Translations under genes and position numbers: made by a program
Notes under the pieces: generated by a model
What the model was told of the DNA's origin: nothing
Database searches by the model: none
What the model saw: only the letters and a program-made list of their open reading frames with translations
In this document: positions 6,602-13,187 of the stretch, in pieces
Layout of the letters: every line of letters begins with the position of its first letter
How positions within the stretch are numbered: position 1 is the first letter of the stretch
Assembly: GCA_046153985.1 (NCBI GenBank)
Contig: JBJXFD010000160.1
Location: forward strand, 1-13,187
Length of the DNA: 13,187 nucleotides
Origin: JABWAJ01 sp046153985
GTDB taxonomy: Bacteria; Bacteroidota; Bacteroidia; Chitinophagales; Saprospiraceae
Direction of reading: 5' to 3'

Positions 6602-7300
6602 ATGTTCAAAGCACTTTTGAAAAAGCACTCAGTTTTATCGGCTGTAGTGCTCGCGCTCTTCACGACAATGATTTTTTCTGCCTGCGACGACGACGATGAC
6701 CCGGCTCAGGGCAGAGTATTGGTTGTACACGCTTCTCCGGACGCTCCGGGAGTAGATTTGCTGATAGACGACACCAAAATCAATTCAGCTGCGCTTGCGT
6801 TTCCCAACAATACCGGGTACCTGAATGTAGAAGCCGGTAGCCGCAATTTCAAGGTCAACGCTGCAGGTACGACCACTTCGGTCATCAATGCGAATGCAAC
6901 GGTAGACCCGAATACGAATTATTCGCTGTTCGCCATCAACCGCCTCACCAGCATCGAACCTTTGCTGATTGTAGATGACCTAACTGCGCCTGCTTCCGGC
7001 AAAGCGCACGTTCGTTTCGTTCACTTGAGCCCTGATGCTCCGGCAGTAGATGTTACGCTCACAAATGGTACAGTTTTATTTGGCAATACCAGCTTCAAAT
7101 CGGGCACGGCCTTCGCGCCACTCGATGCAGGTACCTATAACCTTCAGGCAAGGGTAGCTGGTACGGCAACGGTTGCGCTGGAAATCCCGAACGTTACGCT
7201 GACAGCAGGTAAAATTTACACCGTATTTGCAAGAGGATTTCTGGCCCCACCGGTTGGAAACACCAATACATTAGGTGTAACGATTATCGCCAATAATTAA
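6602..7300 (+). CDS. DUF4397-domain lipoprotein, probably surface-exposed
   Basis: This 232-aa protein starts with a lipoprotein signal peptide, lipobox IFSAC with Cys28 as the lipid attachment site. Five consecutive Asp (29-33) follow. In Bacteroidota an acidic run next to the lipid Cys is known to act as a lipoprotein export signal to the outer face of the outer membrane, so surface display is likely. Two DUF4397 units follow: VVHASPDAPGVD around 41-52 and FVHLSPDAPAVD around 139-150, a period of about 98 residues, each continuing into beta strands of an immunoglobulin-like sandwich. The function of DUF4397 is not established; adhesion or matrix roles are guesses. The gene stands alone, with 157 nt upstream without a clear promoter box, and is closed by a strong terminator. 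Confidence 0.9.
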   Translation: MFKALLKKHSVLSAVVLALFTTMIFSACDDDDDPAQGRVLVVHASPDAPGVDLLIDDTKINSAALAFPNNTGYLNVEAGSRNFKVNAAGTTTSVINANATVDPNTNYSLFAINRLTSIEPLLIVDDLTAPASGKAHVRFVHLSPDAPAVDVTLTNGTVLFGNTSFKSGTAFAPLDAGTYNLQARVAGTATVALEIPNVTLTAGKIYTVFARGFLAPPVGNTNTLGVTIIANN

Positions 7301-7339
7301 AAATAAGTGTCGGAAGGTTAATTTTCTTTCATTCGCTTG

Positions 7340-7377
7340 TCCGCTCTGTAGGTTTGTCCGCAGAGCGGATTTTTTTT
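7340..7377 (+). terminator. Intrinsic terminator of the DUF4397 gene
   Basis: TCCGCTCTG at 7340-7348 pairs perfectly with CAGAGCGGA at 7361-7369 (9 bp, 12-nt loop), directly followed by eight T at 7370-7377. It sits 39 nt after the stop codon and is the clearest rho-independent terminator in the window. Confidence 0.9.
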
Positions 7378-7436
7378 GGATAATAGCCTGATAATGATGC
7401 GCCTGAGCCACTACATGGGCGACCGCGAGGGTCGCG

Positions 7437-7526
7437 CCCTCCCTCTCTCTCACCCTCCCTCTCTCTCTCCCTCCCTCTCTCTCTCCCTCTCTCCCTCCCT
7501 CTCTCTCTCCCTCTCTCCTTCTCCTT
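7437..7526. repeat. 90-nt polypyrimidine microsatellite (CT-rich)
   Basis: All bases are C or T except one A at 7452. The tract is built of CCCTCCCTCTCTCTCT 16-nt units (three exact copies and one interrupted) mixed with CCCTCTCT half-units. Such simple repeats are unusual in bacteria outside phase-variable loci. Here the tract lies between two convergent 3' ends, 114 nt from the nearest stop codon, so it cannot switch a reading frame. The mirror-symmetric purine/pyrimidine strands could form triplex (H-)DNA; that is inference. Confidence 0.9.
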
Positions 7527-7606
7527 GCTCGCGCGTAGGCGGTAACTGAGCGAAGTCGAAGTTCCGCCTCGCGTGTGCTATTCCTGTGGGCTTCGCCCGA
7601 TTTTGG

Positions 7607-7631
7607 GGTCTGCCGGCTAAAGCCAGCGACC
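7607..7631. repeat. Imperfect palindrome just beyond the sensor-kinase stop
   Basis: GGTCTGCCGGCT at 7607-7618 pairs with AGCCAGCGACC at 7621-7631 around AA, with one bulged base and one mismatch or wobble. On the minus strand it begins 10 nt after the kinase stop codon, where a terminator hairpin would be expected, but it lacks a following T-run. It may belong to a dispersed palindromic repeat family. Confidence 0.5.
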
Positions 7632-7640
7632 ACAAGCGCA

Positions 7641-10600
7641 CTACGCAAACTTCTTCATCGTCAATCTTACCGTATACCCATTATCCCGGATAATCTGGAG
7701 TGACGCATTCAGGCGCTGGGCGCGCATTTGAATGTTGGAGAGACCCTGGCCGGTTTTGAAAGAACTTCGTGCGCGGCCGTTCCCGTTGTCTTTGATGGAC
7801 ATTTCAAAAATATTGCCTGCATTGACAAATTCGACCCACACTTTGGTGGCGTTGGCGTGTTTGGCAATGTTGTTAATCGCTTCGTTGTAAATGAAATACA
7901 GGTTCTGGCGCAAGTGAACCGGCATTTTTTCCTGCAGGTCAATTTTTTCAATTTTCAATTCGTAGGTCACGTCCATGGGCAAGAGCATGTCGTCGGCGTG
8001 TTCCCGCATGCGCTGGATGAGGTCTTCCACCTTGTCTTTTCGGGAATCTATCGCCCAGATGACGTCGCTGAGTTTGGACATGGCTTTTCGGCTTGCTTCC
8101 CCGATGGTATGCAGCCGGGCTTTGCTGTCTTCGTCCTGGATTTTCATTTGAAGCATATCGCTTTGCATGGCAATGCCCGAAAGCAAACCGCTGACTTCGT
8201 CGTGCAGGTCGCTGGACAATTTCATGCGCAGTTTTTCGATGCTCAGCTGCTGCTTCAGGCGGTTGGTGGTAAAAGCATAGATGCCACCAACAATCAATAA
8301 CCCCATGAGTATATAAAACAACGCCCGGCTGTAGAACGGCTTGTTGACCACAATGGGAATGCGCAGGTCTGCTGCACTCCAGTTGCCGTTGGGGGGTACG
8401 CCCCTTACATGCAGGGTATATTTCCCCGGCGGCAGACTGTTAAACCGGATATTGTTGCTGAAACCGAGGTACGACCAGTCGGAATCAAAACCTTCCAACC
8501 GGGCCATGTACTGACTTTTTCGCGGATTGCCAAAATCGGGAAGCGCAAAGTGGATCAGGAAATACGTATCAGACGGATCAATGGTGATGCTCTCTGCAAT
8601 CTCAGTTTCATATTGGGTAAGCAGGCTGTCTTTGGCGGAATTAAAGCGAACGATTTTGGTCAGGATTGGAGCAGGCGTTGGGGCGTCGTTGAGTAAGTCG
8701 TTGGGATAGAATACATTCAACCCATTAACCCCGCCAAAATAGTAACGCCCGGTTTCGTCTTTGTAAAAGGAAAAGCGGTTGAACTCATCGTGGGTGAGGC
8801 CGTCTGACTGGAAAAAATTGCGGAAATTTTGGGCTTTCGTATCGAAGTACGACAGGCCGTTGAAGGTACTAATCCAGTAATTCCCTTTTTCATCTGGCAA
8901 AATGCCGCAAACGGTATTGCTGGCCATTCCTCCTTTAATTTTATTATAAATCTCTACTTTTTTCGTGTTCAAATCACAGACATTAAGCCCGTTTTTGGTG
9001 CCCAGCCAAAGCTTGCCCATTGGATCCTCATAAATCACATAAATCGTATAATCGCTCAACGTCAGCTTGCCGCCTTCGCTGCTGTCGGCATATTTTTCAA
9101 GGATTTTAGCCTTTTGATCAAAGCGGAATAACCCATCTTCCGTGCCAATCCAGATTGTCCCGTCTCGTGCTTCAGTGATGTAGCGGGGCACCACTTTTTT
9201 GAGCGGATTTCCCCCGTCGGGGTTGGCGAAAACGGTAAATTTTTCCGTTATCGGGTTAAAACGGACTAAAGATCCCTCGCCATTATGGGACTCGCAAAGC
9301 AGCCAGAAGGCGCCGTTGCGGGTTACTGTGAATGCCCTGAAATTGTCTTTGTGTAAAAACCGCTTAGTTGTACATTTTTCGGTGTCGTAAAGCAAAAGTT
9401 GTCCCTGGTTGGAATAGTAGCAAGTGATGCCCCAAAGTTGATGGCGGAGCAGGAACAAATCGAGGCCGCAAGTGAAATTAATAGGCTGATTGGTTGCCTG
9501 GTCAATCAGTTGCAGGGTATCGAGCTGATCCGTTTTTGTATCAAGTACGTACCAATGGAGGGATTCTCTGGCGATGTAGAGCTGGCCTTTCCCGTTTCCC
9601 GTCATGCCACGCATAACGGCCCCTCGCTGTTGGTTGGGGGCATCGAGGTTTTGTGCCAAAAATGACTTCACACCAGAGCGGTTGTTCCGGACAATTTTTA
9701 AGCCGGTATCCATGCCCATAAAGATCGTTTTGGAAAAGTCATTGCTGTAAACGCACGTATATATTTCATTTGCGATAAGCAAATGCTGAGCTTCCTGGAT
9801 TTTCTGATCGGGATCACAGAAGTATATTTTTTTCGGTTGCGGATAGGCGCCAATGCCATTGGAAGCGACAAAAAGCAGGTTTCCTTTCCGGTCTTCCGAA
9901 AGGTAGCTGATAATCTCTTTTTCCAGGATCCGGGTAACCGAATAATTGCCGGAATTTTCGGGAACGAGGTTGTAAACACCGGGGATGTTTTTGAAAGCTA
10001 TCCGAACGATGCCTTTCCGGTCTTCGCGCAGGAACCAGGTGGCTGAAGGATACTGTTGTGCGCTACCAGGTTTGATACCAAAATCTGTCGCCTTGTAGGT
10101 TTTGACAACCGAACCGCCAGCGTTCACGAGGCGAAGTCCTTTTTCGCTGTCATTGAGCAGGAAATTGCCGTTTCGGCAGTGCAACATCTGGGCAATTGTA
10201 CCCGTATCGGTGCGCCCTTCCTTCAGTTCAAAACGCTGAAATAACTTTTCGGCCTCGTAGTCGTACTGCCAGACTTCAACCCCGGTCTGACTGGTCACCA
10301 TGAGCAGCAAGTCGCCTGCCTGATCTACAGTAACGTGCCGGATGATGCCCCTGACTTCCTGTTGAAACGGAACCACTTTTTTTACCTGGTGCGTGTATGG
10401 ATTCAGGATGTCAAAAAAAGCAAATCCATTCTGATAGAGGAGTACAATGTTCCCCAGTTTGTCTTCATGAATCTCTTTGAGATCTATAGCCGACAGGATC
10501 GGGCGCTGACTGGCGCTGTTACTTTTGCCAAAGGTTACGAATTCGTAGCCGTCGAAGCGGTTCAGGCCGTTGGTAGTGGCAACCCACACAAATCCTAAAC

Positions 10601-10757
10601 GGCTCTGCAGGACGTCGGTCACTAAGCGGTCAGACAACCCGTCGTTCAACGTGTAGTAGACTGCCTGGGATGGGGAGGTCTGCTGCGCACAAAGCGCAAA
10701 CGGAGCCAATAGCCCCCAAAGGCTTAGCATACAAGCATGTACAGAGTTTCTCAACAT
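7641..10757 (-). CDS. Sensor histidine kinase with periplasmic beta-propeller (Reg_prop) and Y_Y_Y domains
   Basis: This 1038-aa inner-membrane sensor has a signal peptide (cut likely after LCA, residue 24). A long periplasmic region of two-component propeller repeats follows; examples are LGFVWVATTNGLNRFDGYEF near residue 60, DGTIWIGTEDGLFRFDQ and GKLWLGTKNGLNVCDL. Then come a triple-Tyr domain (~745-807), one membrane helix (~812-829) and a cytoplasmic kinase. The kinase is of the HisKA_3/NarX-LytS-like type: His852 in SSDLHDEVSGLLSGI, N-box NEAINNIAKHA (958-968), DNGNG (990-994) and GQGLSNI (1003-1009), all intact. It lacks the receiver and AraC domains of classic hybrid systems, so it should signal to the separate NarL-type regulator encoded just upstream on the same strand. 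The ligand is unknown; relatives often sense carbohydrates or envelope state. A repeat element fills the 163-nt gap to the regulator gene. Confidence 0.93.
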   Translation of the reverse strand: MLRNSVHACMLSLWGLLAPFALCAQQTSPSQAVYYTLNDGLSDRLVTDVLQSRLGFVWVATTNGLNRFDGYEFVTFGKSNSASQRPILSAIDLKEIHEDKLGNIVLLYQNGFAFFDILNPYTHQVKKVVPFQQEVRGIIRHVTVDQAGDLLLMVTSQTGVEVWQYDYEAEKLFQRFELKEGRTDTGTIAQMLHCRNGNFLLNDSEKGLRLVNAGGSVVKTYKATDFGIKPGSAQQYPSATWFLREDRKGIVRIAFKNIPGVYNLVPENSGNYSVTRILEKEIISYLSEDRKGNLLFVASNGIGAYPQPKKIYFCDPDQKIQEAQHLLIANEIYTCVYSNDFSKTIFMGMDTGLKIVRNNRSGVKSFLAQNLDAPNQQRGAVMRGMTGNGKGQLYIARESLHWYVLDTKTDQLDTLQLIDQATNQPINFTCGLDLFLLRHQLWGITCYYSNQGQLLLYDTEKCTTKRFLHKDNFRAFTVTRNGAFWLLCESHNGEGSLVRFNPITEKFTVFANPDGGNPLKKVVPRYITEARDGTIWIGTEDGLFRFDQKAKILEKYADSSEGGKLTLSDYTIYVIYEDPMGKLWLGTKNGLNVCDLNTKKVEIYNKIKGGMASNTVCGILPDEKGNYWISTFNGLSYFDTKAQNFRNFFQSDGLTHDEFNRFSFYKDETGRYYFGGVNGLNVFYPNDLLNDAPTPAPILTKIVRFNSAKDSLLTQYETEIAESITIDPSDTYFLIHFALPDFGNPRKSQYMARLEGFDSDWSYLGFSNNIRFNSLPPGKYTLHVRGVPPNGNWSAADLRIPIVVNKPFYSRALFYILMGLLIVGGIYAFTTNRLKQQLSIEKLRMKLSSDLHDEVSGLLSGIAMQSDMLQMKIQDEDSKARLHTIGEASRKAMSKLSDVIWAIDSRKDKVEDLIQRMREHADDMLLPMDVTYELKIEKIDLQEKMPVHLRQNLYFIYNEAINNIAKHANATKVWVEFVNAGNIFEMSIKDNGNGRARSSFKTGQGLSNIQMRAQRLNASLQIIRDNGYTVRLTMKKFA

Positions 10758-10816
10758 AAGCGTGTTAATGGGTTGTCAAAGGGTTTAATGGTGGCGTTAT
10801 ATTGCATACCCAGGAT

Positions 10817-10895
10817 AACCACGAAGTGGTTGAAAGTGAATAACCCCCGATGCAATCGGGGGTAGTCGCATCAACGAGTTGTAACGTGCAACCCC
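10817..10895 (+). repeat. Multi-hairpin intergenic repeat, copy 1
   Basis: Stem 1 is AACCAC-GAA-GTGGTT (10817-10831). After 12 nt comes stem 2, CCCCCGAT-GCA-ATCGGGGG (10844-10862), and after a further 25 nt GCAACCCC at 10888-10895. A second element with the same order and spacings is at 13092-13180. It lies in the gap between the response regulator and the kinase on their non-coding strand, so its complement would be in a shared transcript and could attenuate kinase expression. It resembles REP/BIME-type dispersed palindromes. Confidence 0.75.
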
Positions 10896-10920
10896 ATTTT
10901 CAAATCTTCAAATCCTCATA

Positions 10921-11550
10921 TCAGATTTCTCCATCCAACTTCTTCCGGATCACCTCCGCCTTACTATTCACCTGGAGTTTTTTATATATTTTTTTGATGT
11001 GATCTCTCACCGTTTCCACAGAGATCAGGTACTTATCGGCGATCATTTTATAACTTAATCCATCTACAAGGCCCTGAACGACTTGCTCCTGCCTGCCGGT
11101 CAGGTGGTGATCTTCGTCGTCTTTTTTGCTGGGGGCGAAATAATCTACCACTTTCCGGGCAATGGAAGGCGACATATAGGCTCCCCCCTGAAACACGGTA
11201 TTTAATGCCTCCCGAATATTCGGCAGGCTCGTTCTTTTGGAGATATAAGACACCGCGCCGGCGCACAATGCCTTAAAAACCTTGTCGGAGTCGTCGTAGG
11301 CAGACAACACAATGATGTCTGCATCGGGGCATTTGTTGCGAATGTGCCGAATGCCTTCCAACCCCGACATGCCCGGCAAGTTAATGTCTAACAACAACAT
11401 ATTCAATGGCGTGCCTACAGAAAAACGACGCAAAAACGCTTCTACAGAATCGGTGCTGAGCACTACTTTAACATCAGACTGCCCGCCCATAAATTCTTCA
11501 AGATTCTCCCTGACGAGTTTTTCATCTTCAATAATACCCAGATAGATCAT
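10921..11550 (-). CDS. NarL/LuxR-family response regulator
   Basis: This 209-aa transcription factor has an N-terminal receiver domain: acidic pair Glu8/Asp9 in IIEDEKL, phospho-acceptor Asp55 in LLLDINLPGMSG, Ser83 in IVLSAYDD and Lys105 in YISKRTS. A C-terminal LuxR-type helix-turn-helix at ~150-205 (LTGRQEQVVQGLVDGLSYKM, then SVETVRDHIKKIYKKLQV) follows. Every phosphorylation residue is present. It is the first gene of a two-gene minus-strand unit with the HisKA_3 kinase, the natural partner. I chose the ATG at 11550, directly ahead of the receiver fold; an in-frame ATG at 11610 would add 20 polar residues and cannot be excluded, while the frame beyond it reaches only a TTG at 11655. Its target genes are unknown; the divergent ABC permease is one candidate. 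Confidence 0.92.
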   Translation of the reverse strand: MIYLGIIEDEKLVRENLEEFMGGQSDVKVVLSTDSVEAFLRRFSVGTPLNMLLLDINLPGMSGLEGIRHIRNKCPDADIIVLSAYDDSDKVFKALCAGAVSYISKRTSLPNIREALNTVFQGGAYMSPSIARKVVDYFAPSKKDDEDHHLTGRQEQVVQGLVDGLSYKMIADKYLISVETVRDHIKKIYKKLQVNSKAEVIRKKLDGEI

Positions 11551-11683
11551 GGTTTTGTGTTTGGGTGTAACGCTTCCCCTGGGAAGTGTAGATTCATCGT
11601 GTTTGTTCATTCGTACCTTGCTAATCTGGGATAAAATTAAGGATATTTTAGTCAATCCGGAACATTGATTTTACGGTTAAACG

Positions 11684-11785
11684 ATGAAACCTTCCGATTC
11701 ATCTAAAGGATTTGGTTTTTTACCAGCCCACTGCTTACCTTCCGCTTCGATTTTGACCATTCTATCTCCACTGTTGGTGTTATGA
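11684..11785 (+). CDS. Possible 33-codon leader ORF overlapping the permease start
   Basis: An ATG at 11684 opens a 33-codon frame (MKPSDSSKGFGFLPAHCLPS, then a hydrophobic tail ending SPLLVL) whose TGA overlaps the permease ATG in the ATGA arrangement typical of translational coupling. There is no homology signal or strong ribosome-binding site, and short frames like this arise often by chance. It may be a coupling leader peptide or simply untranslated leader. Confidence 0.22.
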   Translation: MKPSDSSKGFGFLPAHCLPSASILTILSPLLVL

Positions 11786-13035
11786 AGACATTGAACAAAA
11801 TTATTCTGGAAAGCATAGGCCAGGCCCTTCAGCAGTTGCGGGGCAACCGCCTGCGCAGTTTTCTTTCCCTGCTGGGTATTTCCATCGGCATTTTTTGCAT
11901 CATTGGGGTCTTGTCGGCGGTAGATTCGCTGGAAGACAACGTGCGCGGCAGCCTGGAAAAGCTGGGCAACAACATCGTTTACGTCAAAAAATGGCCGTGG
12001 GCAGATGCAAGCGACAATTGGTGGAATTATATGAAGCGGCCCAATCCGGACCACGAGGATTATGAAGCTGTTCTGGCAAAATCGCGTTACGCCACGCTGA
12101 CTGCCTATCACGTAGTAATCGGGTTTAAAACCCTGAAATTCAACTCAAACAGTGTGGAGGGCGCCGTCCTCATCGGCGCGTCGGAGGAATTTTCCGAAAT
12201 GTTCAAAGTGGAATTTGAACAGGGGCGCTATTTTTCGCCGGCTGAATATTATTATGGCGCAAATAAAATCATCCTCGGATACAAGGTTGCCGAGGGTTTG
12301 TTTGGCCCTTTGGACCCCCTTGGGCGAAGCATTAAGCTGTCGGGGCGCACTTATGAAGTGATCGGGATCATTGAAAAAGCCGGCGACGACCTGATCAATC
12401 CGCTGGATTTCGACGACTGCATCATCGTTTCATATCCGAATGCCCGGGGCTTGGCCAACCTGAAAGCCAACCAGATTTTCGATGCGACCGTTACGGTCAA
12501 AGCTTCCGATAATGTGGGCTTAGATGTATTAAAAGACGAACTTACCGGCATCCTTCGCGCGCACCACCGCCTGAAACCCAAACAGGAAGAAGATTTTTCG
12601 TTGAATGAGATGTCCATGATCGCCAGTTTTATGGACAGCTTTTTCGGGGTGTTGAATATGTTGGGCGGATTTATTGGTCTGTTCTCTTTGATTGTTGGCG
12701 GCGTCAGCGTTGCCAATATCATGTTTGTATCGGTCAAGGAACGCACCAACATCATTGGCATCAAAAAAGCTTTAGGCGCCCGGCGCTATATGATTCTGCT
12801 GGAGTTTCTCATCGAATCCATCATCCTTTGTCTGATCGGCGGGTTGATGGGGCTGTTCTTCGTTTTTCTGATCACAAAAGCCCTCACAGCGATCATCGGT
12901 TTCGACATCTACCTCGACCTTGGTAATATAATGGTGGGCATCGGGTTCTCTGTCATCATCGGGGTCATTGCCGGCTTTATCCCGGCCATGCAGGCTGCCC
13001 GGATGGATCCTGTGGTGGCGATGCGGCAGCAGTAG
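11782..13035 (+). CDS. ABC transporter permease, MacB/FtsX type
   Basis: This 417-aa inner-membrane protein has the MacB layout. A cytoplasmic N-terminal stretch ending RGNRLRSFLSLLGISIGI leads into TM1 (~26-46). A periplasmic MacB_PCD domain (~50-280) follows, then three helices (~285-316, ~338-368, ~383-403) forming the FtsX domain. The segment IGIKKALGARRYMILLEFLI (325-344) is the family's coupling-helix region that contacts the ATPase. Such permeases form mechanotransmitting complexes exporting peptides, lipoproteins or drugs, or signalling across the membrane. No ATP-binding subunit or membrane-fusion protein is encoded within the window, so the partner is either beyond the right edge or elsewhere and the substrate is unknown. 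It starts at the ATG at 11782, divergent from the response regulator. Confidence 0.9.
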   Translation: MKTLNKIILESIGQALQQLRGNRLRSFLSLLGISIGIFCIIGVLSAVDSLEDNVRGSLEKLGNNIVYVKKWPWADASDNWWNYMKRPNPDHEDYEAVLAKSRYATLTAYHVVIGFKTLKFNSNSVEGAVLIGASEEFSEMFKVEFEQGRYFSPAEYYYGANKIILGYKVAEGLFGPLDPLGRSIKLSGRTYEVIGIIEKAGDDLINPLDFDDCIIVSYPNARGLANLKANQIFDATVTVKASDNVGLDVLKDELTGILRAHHRLKPKQEEDFSLNEMSMIASFMDSFFGVLNMLGGFIGLFSLIVGGVSVANIMFVSVKERTNIIGIKKALGARRYMILLEFLIESIILCLIGGLMGLFFVFLITKALTAIIGFDIYLDLGNIMVGIGFSVIIGVIAGFIPAMQAARMDPVVAMRQQ

Positions 13036-13091
13036 TCCTTTCAGTGACCGGGTGACTCGAAGTGTAATGTCGTCAACTTAGCGACGTGAAC

Positions 13092-13180
13092 GACCCGTAA
13101 GGGTCAAATGTGAATAGCCCCCGATGCAATCGGGGGAAAAGTGGAAATGGTGATGTAACGGGCAACCCCGAATGGGGTTG
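13092..13180 (+). repeat. Multi-hairpin intergenic repeat, copy 2
   Basis: GACCC-GTAA-GGGTC (13092-13105), then 12 nt, CCCCCGAT-GCA-ATCGGGGG (13118-13136), then 25 nt and a third stem CAACCCC-GAAT-GGGGTTG inside 13162-13180. The middle stem is identical to copy 1; stem 1 differs in sequence but remains paired; the third stem is complete here and only its left arm survives in copy 1. It lies 57 nt after the permease stop and may extend beyond the window. Confidence 0.78.
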
Positions 13181-13187
13181 AATATTG

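Larger units (their letters stand above)
7378..7640. other. Non-coding region between convergent genes, rich in hairpins
   Basis: No credible gene lies between the DUF4397 terminator and the sensor-kinase stop. In order it holds: a hairpin GCGACC (7419-7424)/GGTCGC (7430-7435); a 90-nt polypyrimidine tract at 7437-7526; a hairpin AGGCGG.../...CCGCCT spanning about 7536-7568; GGGC-TTC-GCCC at 7588-7598; and an imperfect palindrome at 7607-7631. The last lies 10 nt beyond the kinase stop and could help end its transcript, though no T-tract follows on that strand. The open frame on the minus strand across the tract is only an Arg/Glu/Gly-rich low-complexity translation. Confidence 0.7.

Noticed and set aside
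7271..7648. 125-aa Arg/Glu/Gly-rich frame on the minus strand
   Set aside because: It is a translation of the CT microsatellite and crosses the DUF4397 terminator; no credible protein.
7728..8300. 190-aa plus-strand frame inside the kinase gene
   Set aside because: Antisense to the conserved HisKA_3 and ATPase motifs.
11677..12111. 144-aa minus-strand frame opposite the permease start
   Set aside because: Antisense to the permease N-terminus, with no family features; it would also separate the divergent promoters.

Overview
The window reads as chromosomal DNA of a Bacteroidota bacterium, probably near the Saprospiria/Chitinophagia/Cytophagia branch (lineage inferred from gene style, not computed). 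The reasons are: the long Bacteroidota-type PurM; an endonuclease III with a decayed iron-sulfur loop; a periplasmic beta-propeller/triple-Tyr histidine kinase with a NarL-type regulator; a DUF4397 lipoprotein with a poly-Asp stretch after the lipid Cys; weak or absent Shine-Dalgarno sequences; and TAnnTTTG-like promoter boxes. No rRNA, tRNA, CRISPR, insertion sequence or phage structural gene was seen.

Layout. (1) 42-1110, plus strand: an S24/LexA-like repressor overlaps a small unknown protein by 8 nt, with a dyad just upstream that may be its operator. (2) 1111-1170: a long hairpin built from short repeats between two convergent genes. (3) 1171-2157, minus strand: a PfkB-family sugar kinase. 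(4) 2158-4153: a divergent intergenic region with a promoter box and a perfect 16-bp-arm palindrome, then purM and nth, only 1 nt apart. (5) 4303-6444: two tandem paralogous exported proteins of unknown function, each behind the same pair of upstream sequence boxes with identical spacing. (6) 6602-7377: a DUF4397 lipoprotein and a clear intrinsic terminator. (7) 7378-7640: non-coding, with a 90-nt polypyrimidine tract flanked by hairpins. (8) 11550 down to 7641, minus strand: a two-component system, response regulator first and 1038-aa sensor kinase second, with a multi-hairpin repeat between them. (9) 11782-13035, plus strand: an orphan MacB/FtsX-type ABC permease, divergent from the regulator, followed at the window end by a second copy of the multi-hairpin repeat.

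How the genes fit together. Most neighbours look like independent housekeeping or accessory units. The functional pairs supported by arrangement are repressor plus small protein, purM plus nth (co-transcribed though functionally unrelated), the duplicated exported proteins, and the response regulator plus kinase. The permease may be controlled by the divergent regulator, but that is inference only. I did not find a convincing new defence or mobile system. The most novel material is the tandem exported paralogs with duplicated regulatory boxes, and the structured multi-hairpin repeat whose first stem changes sequence between the two copies while keeping its pairing.
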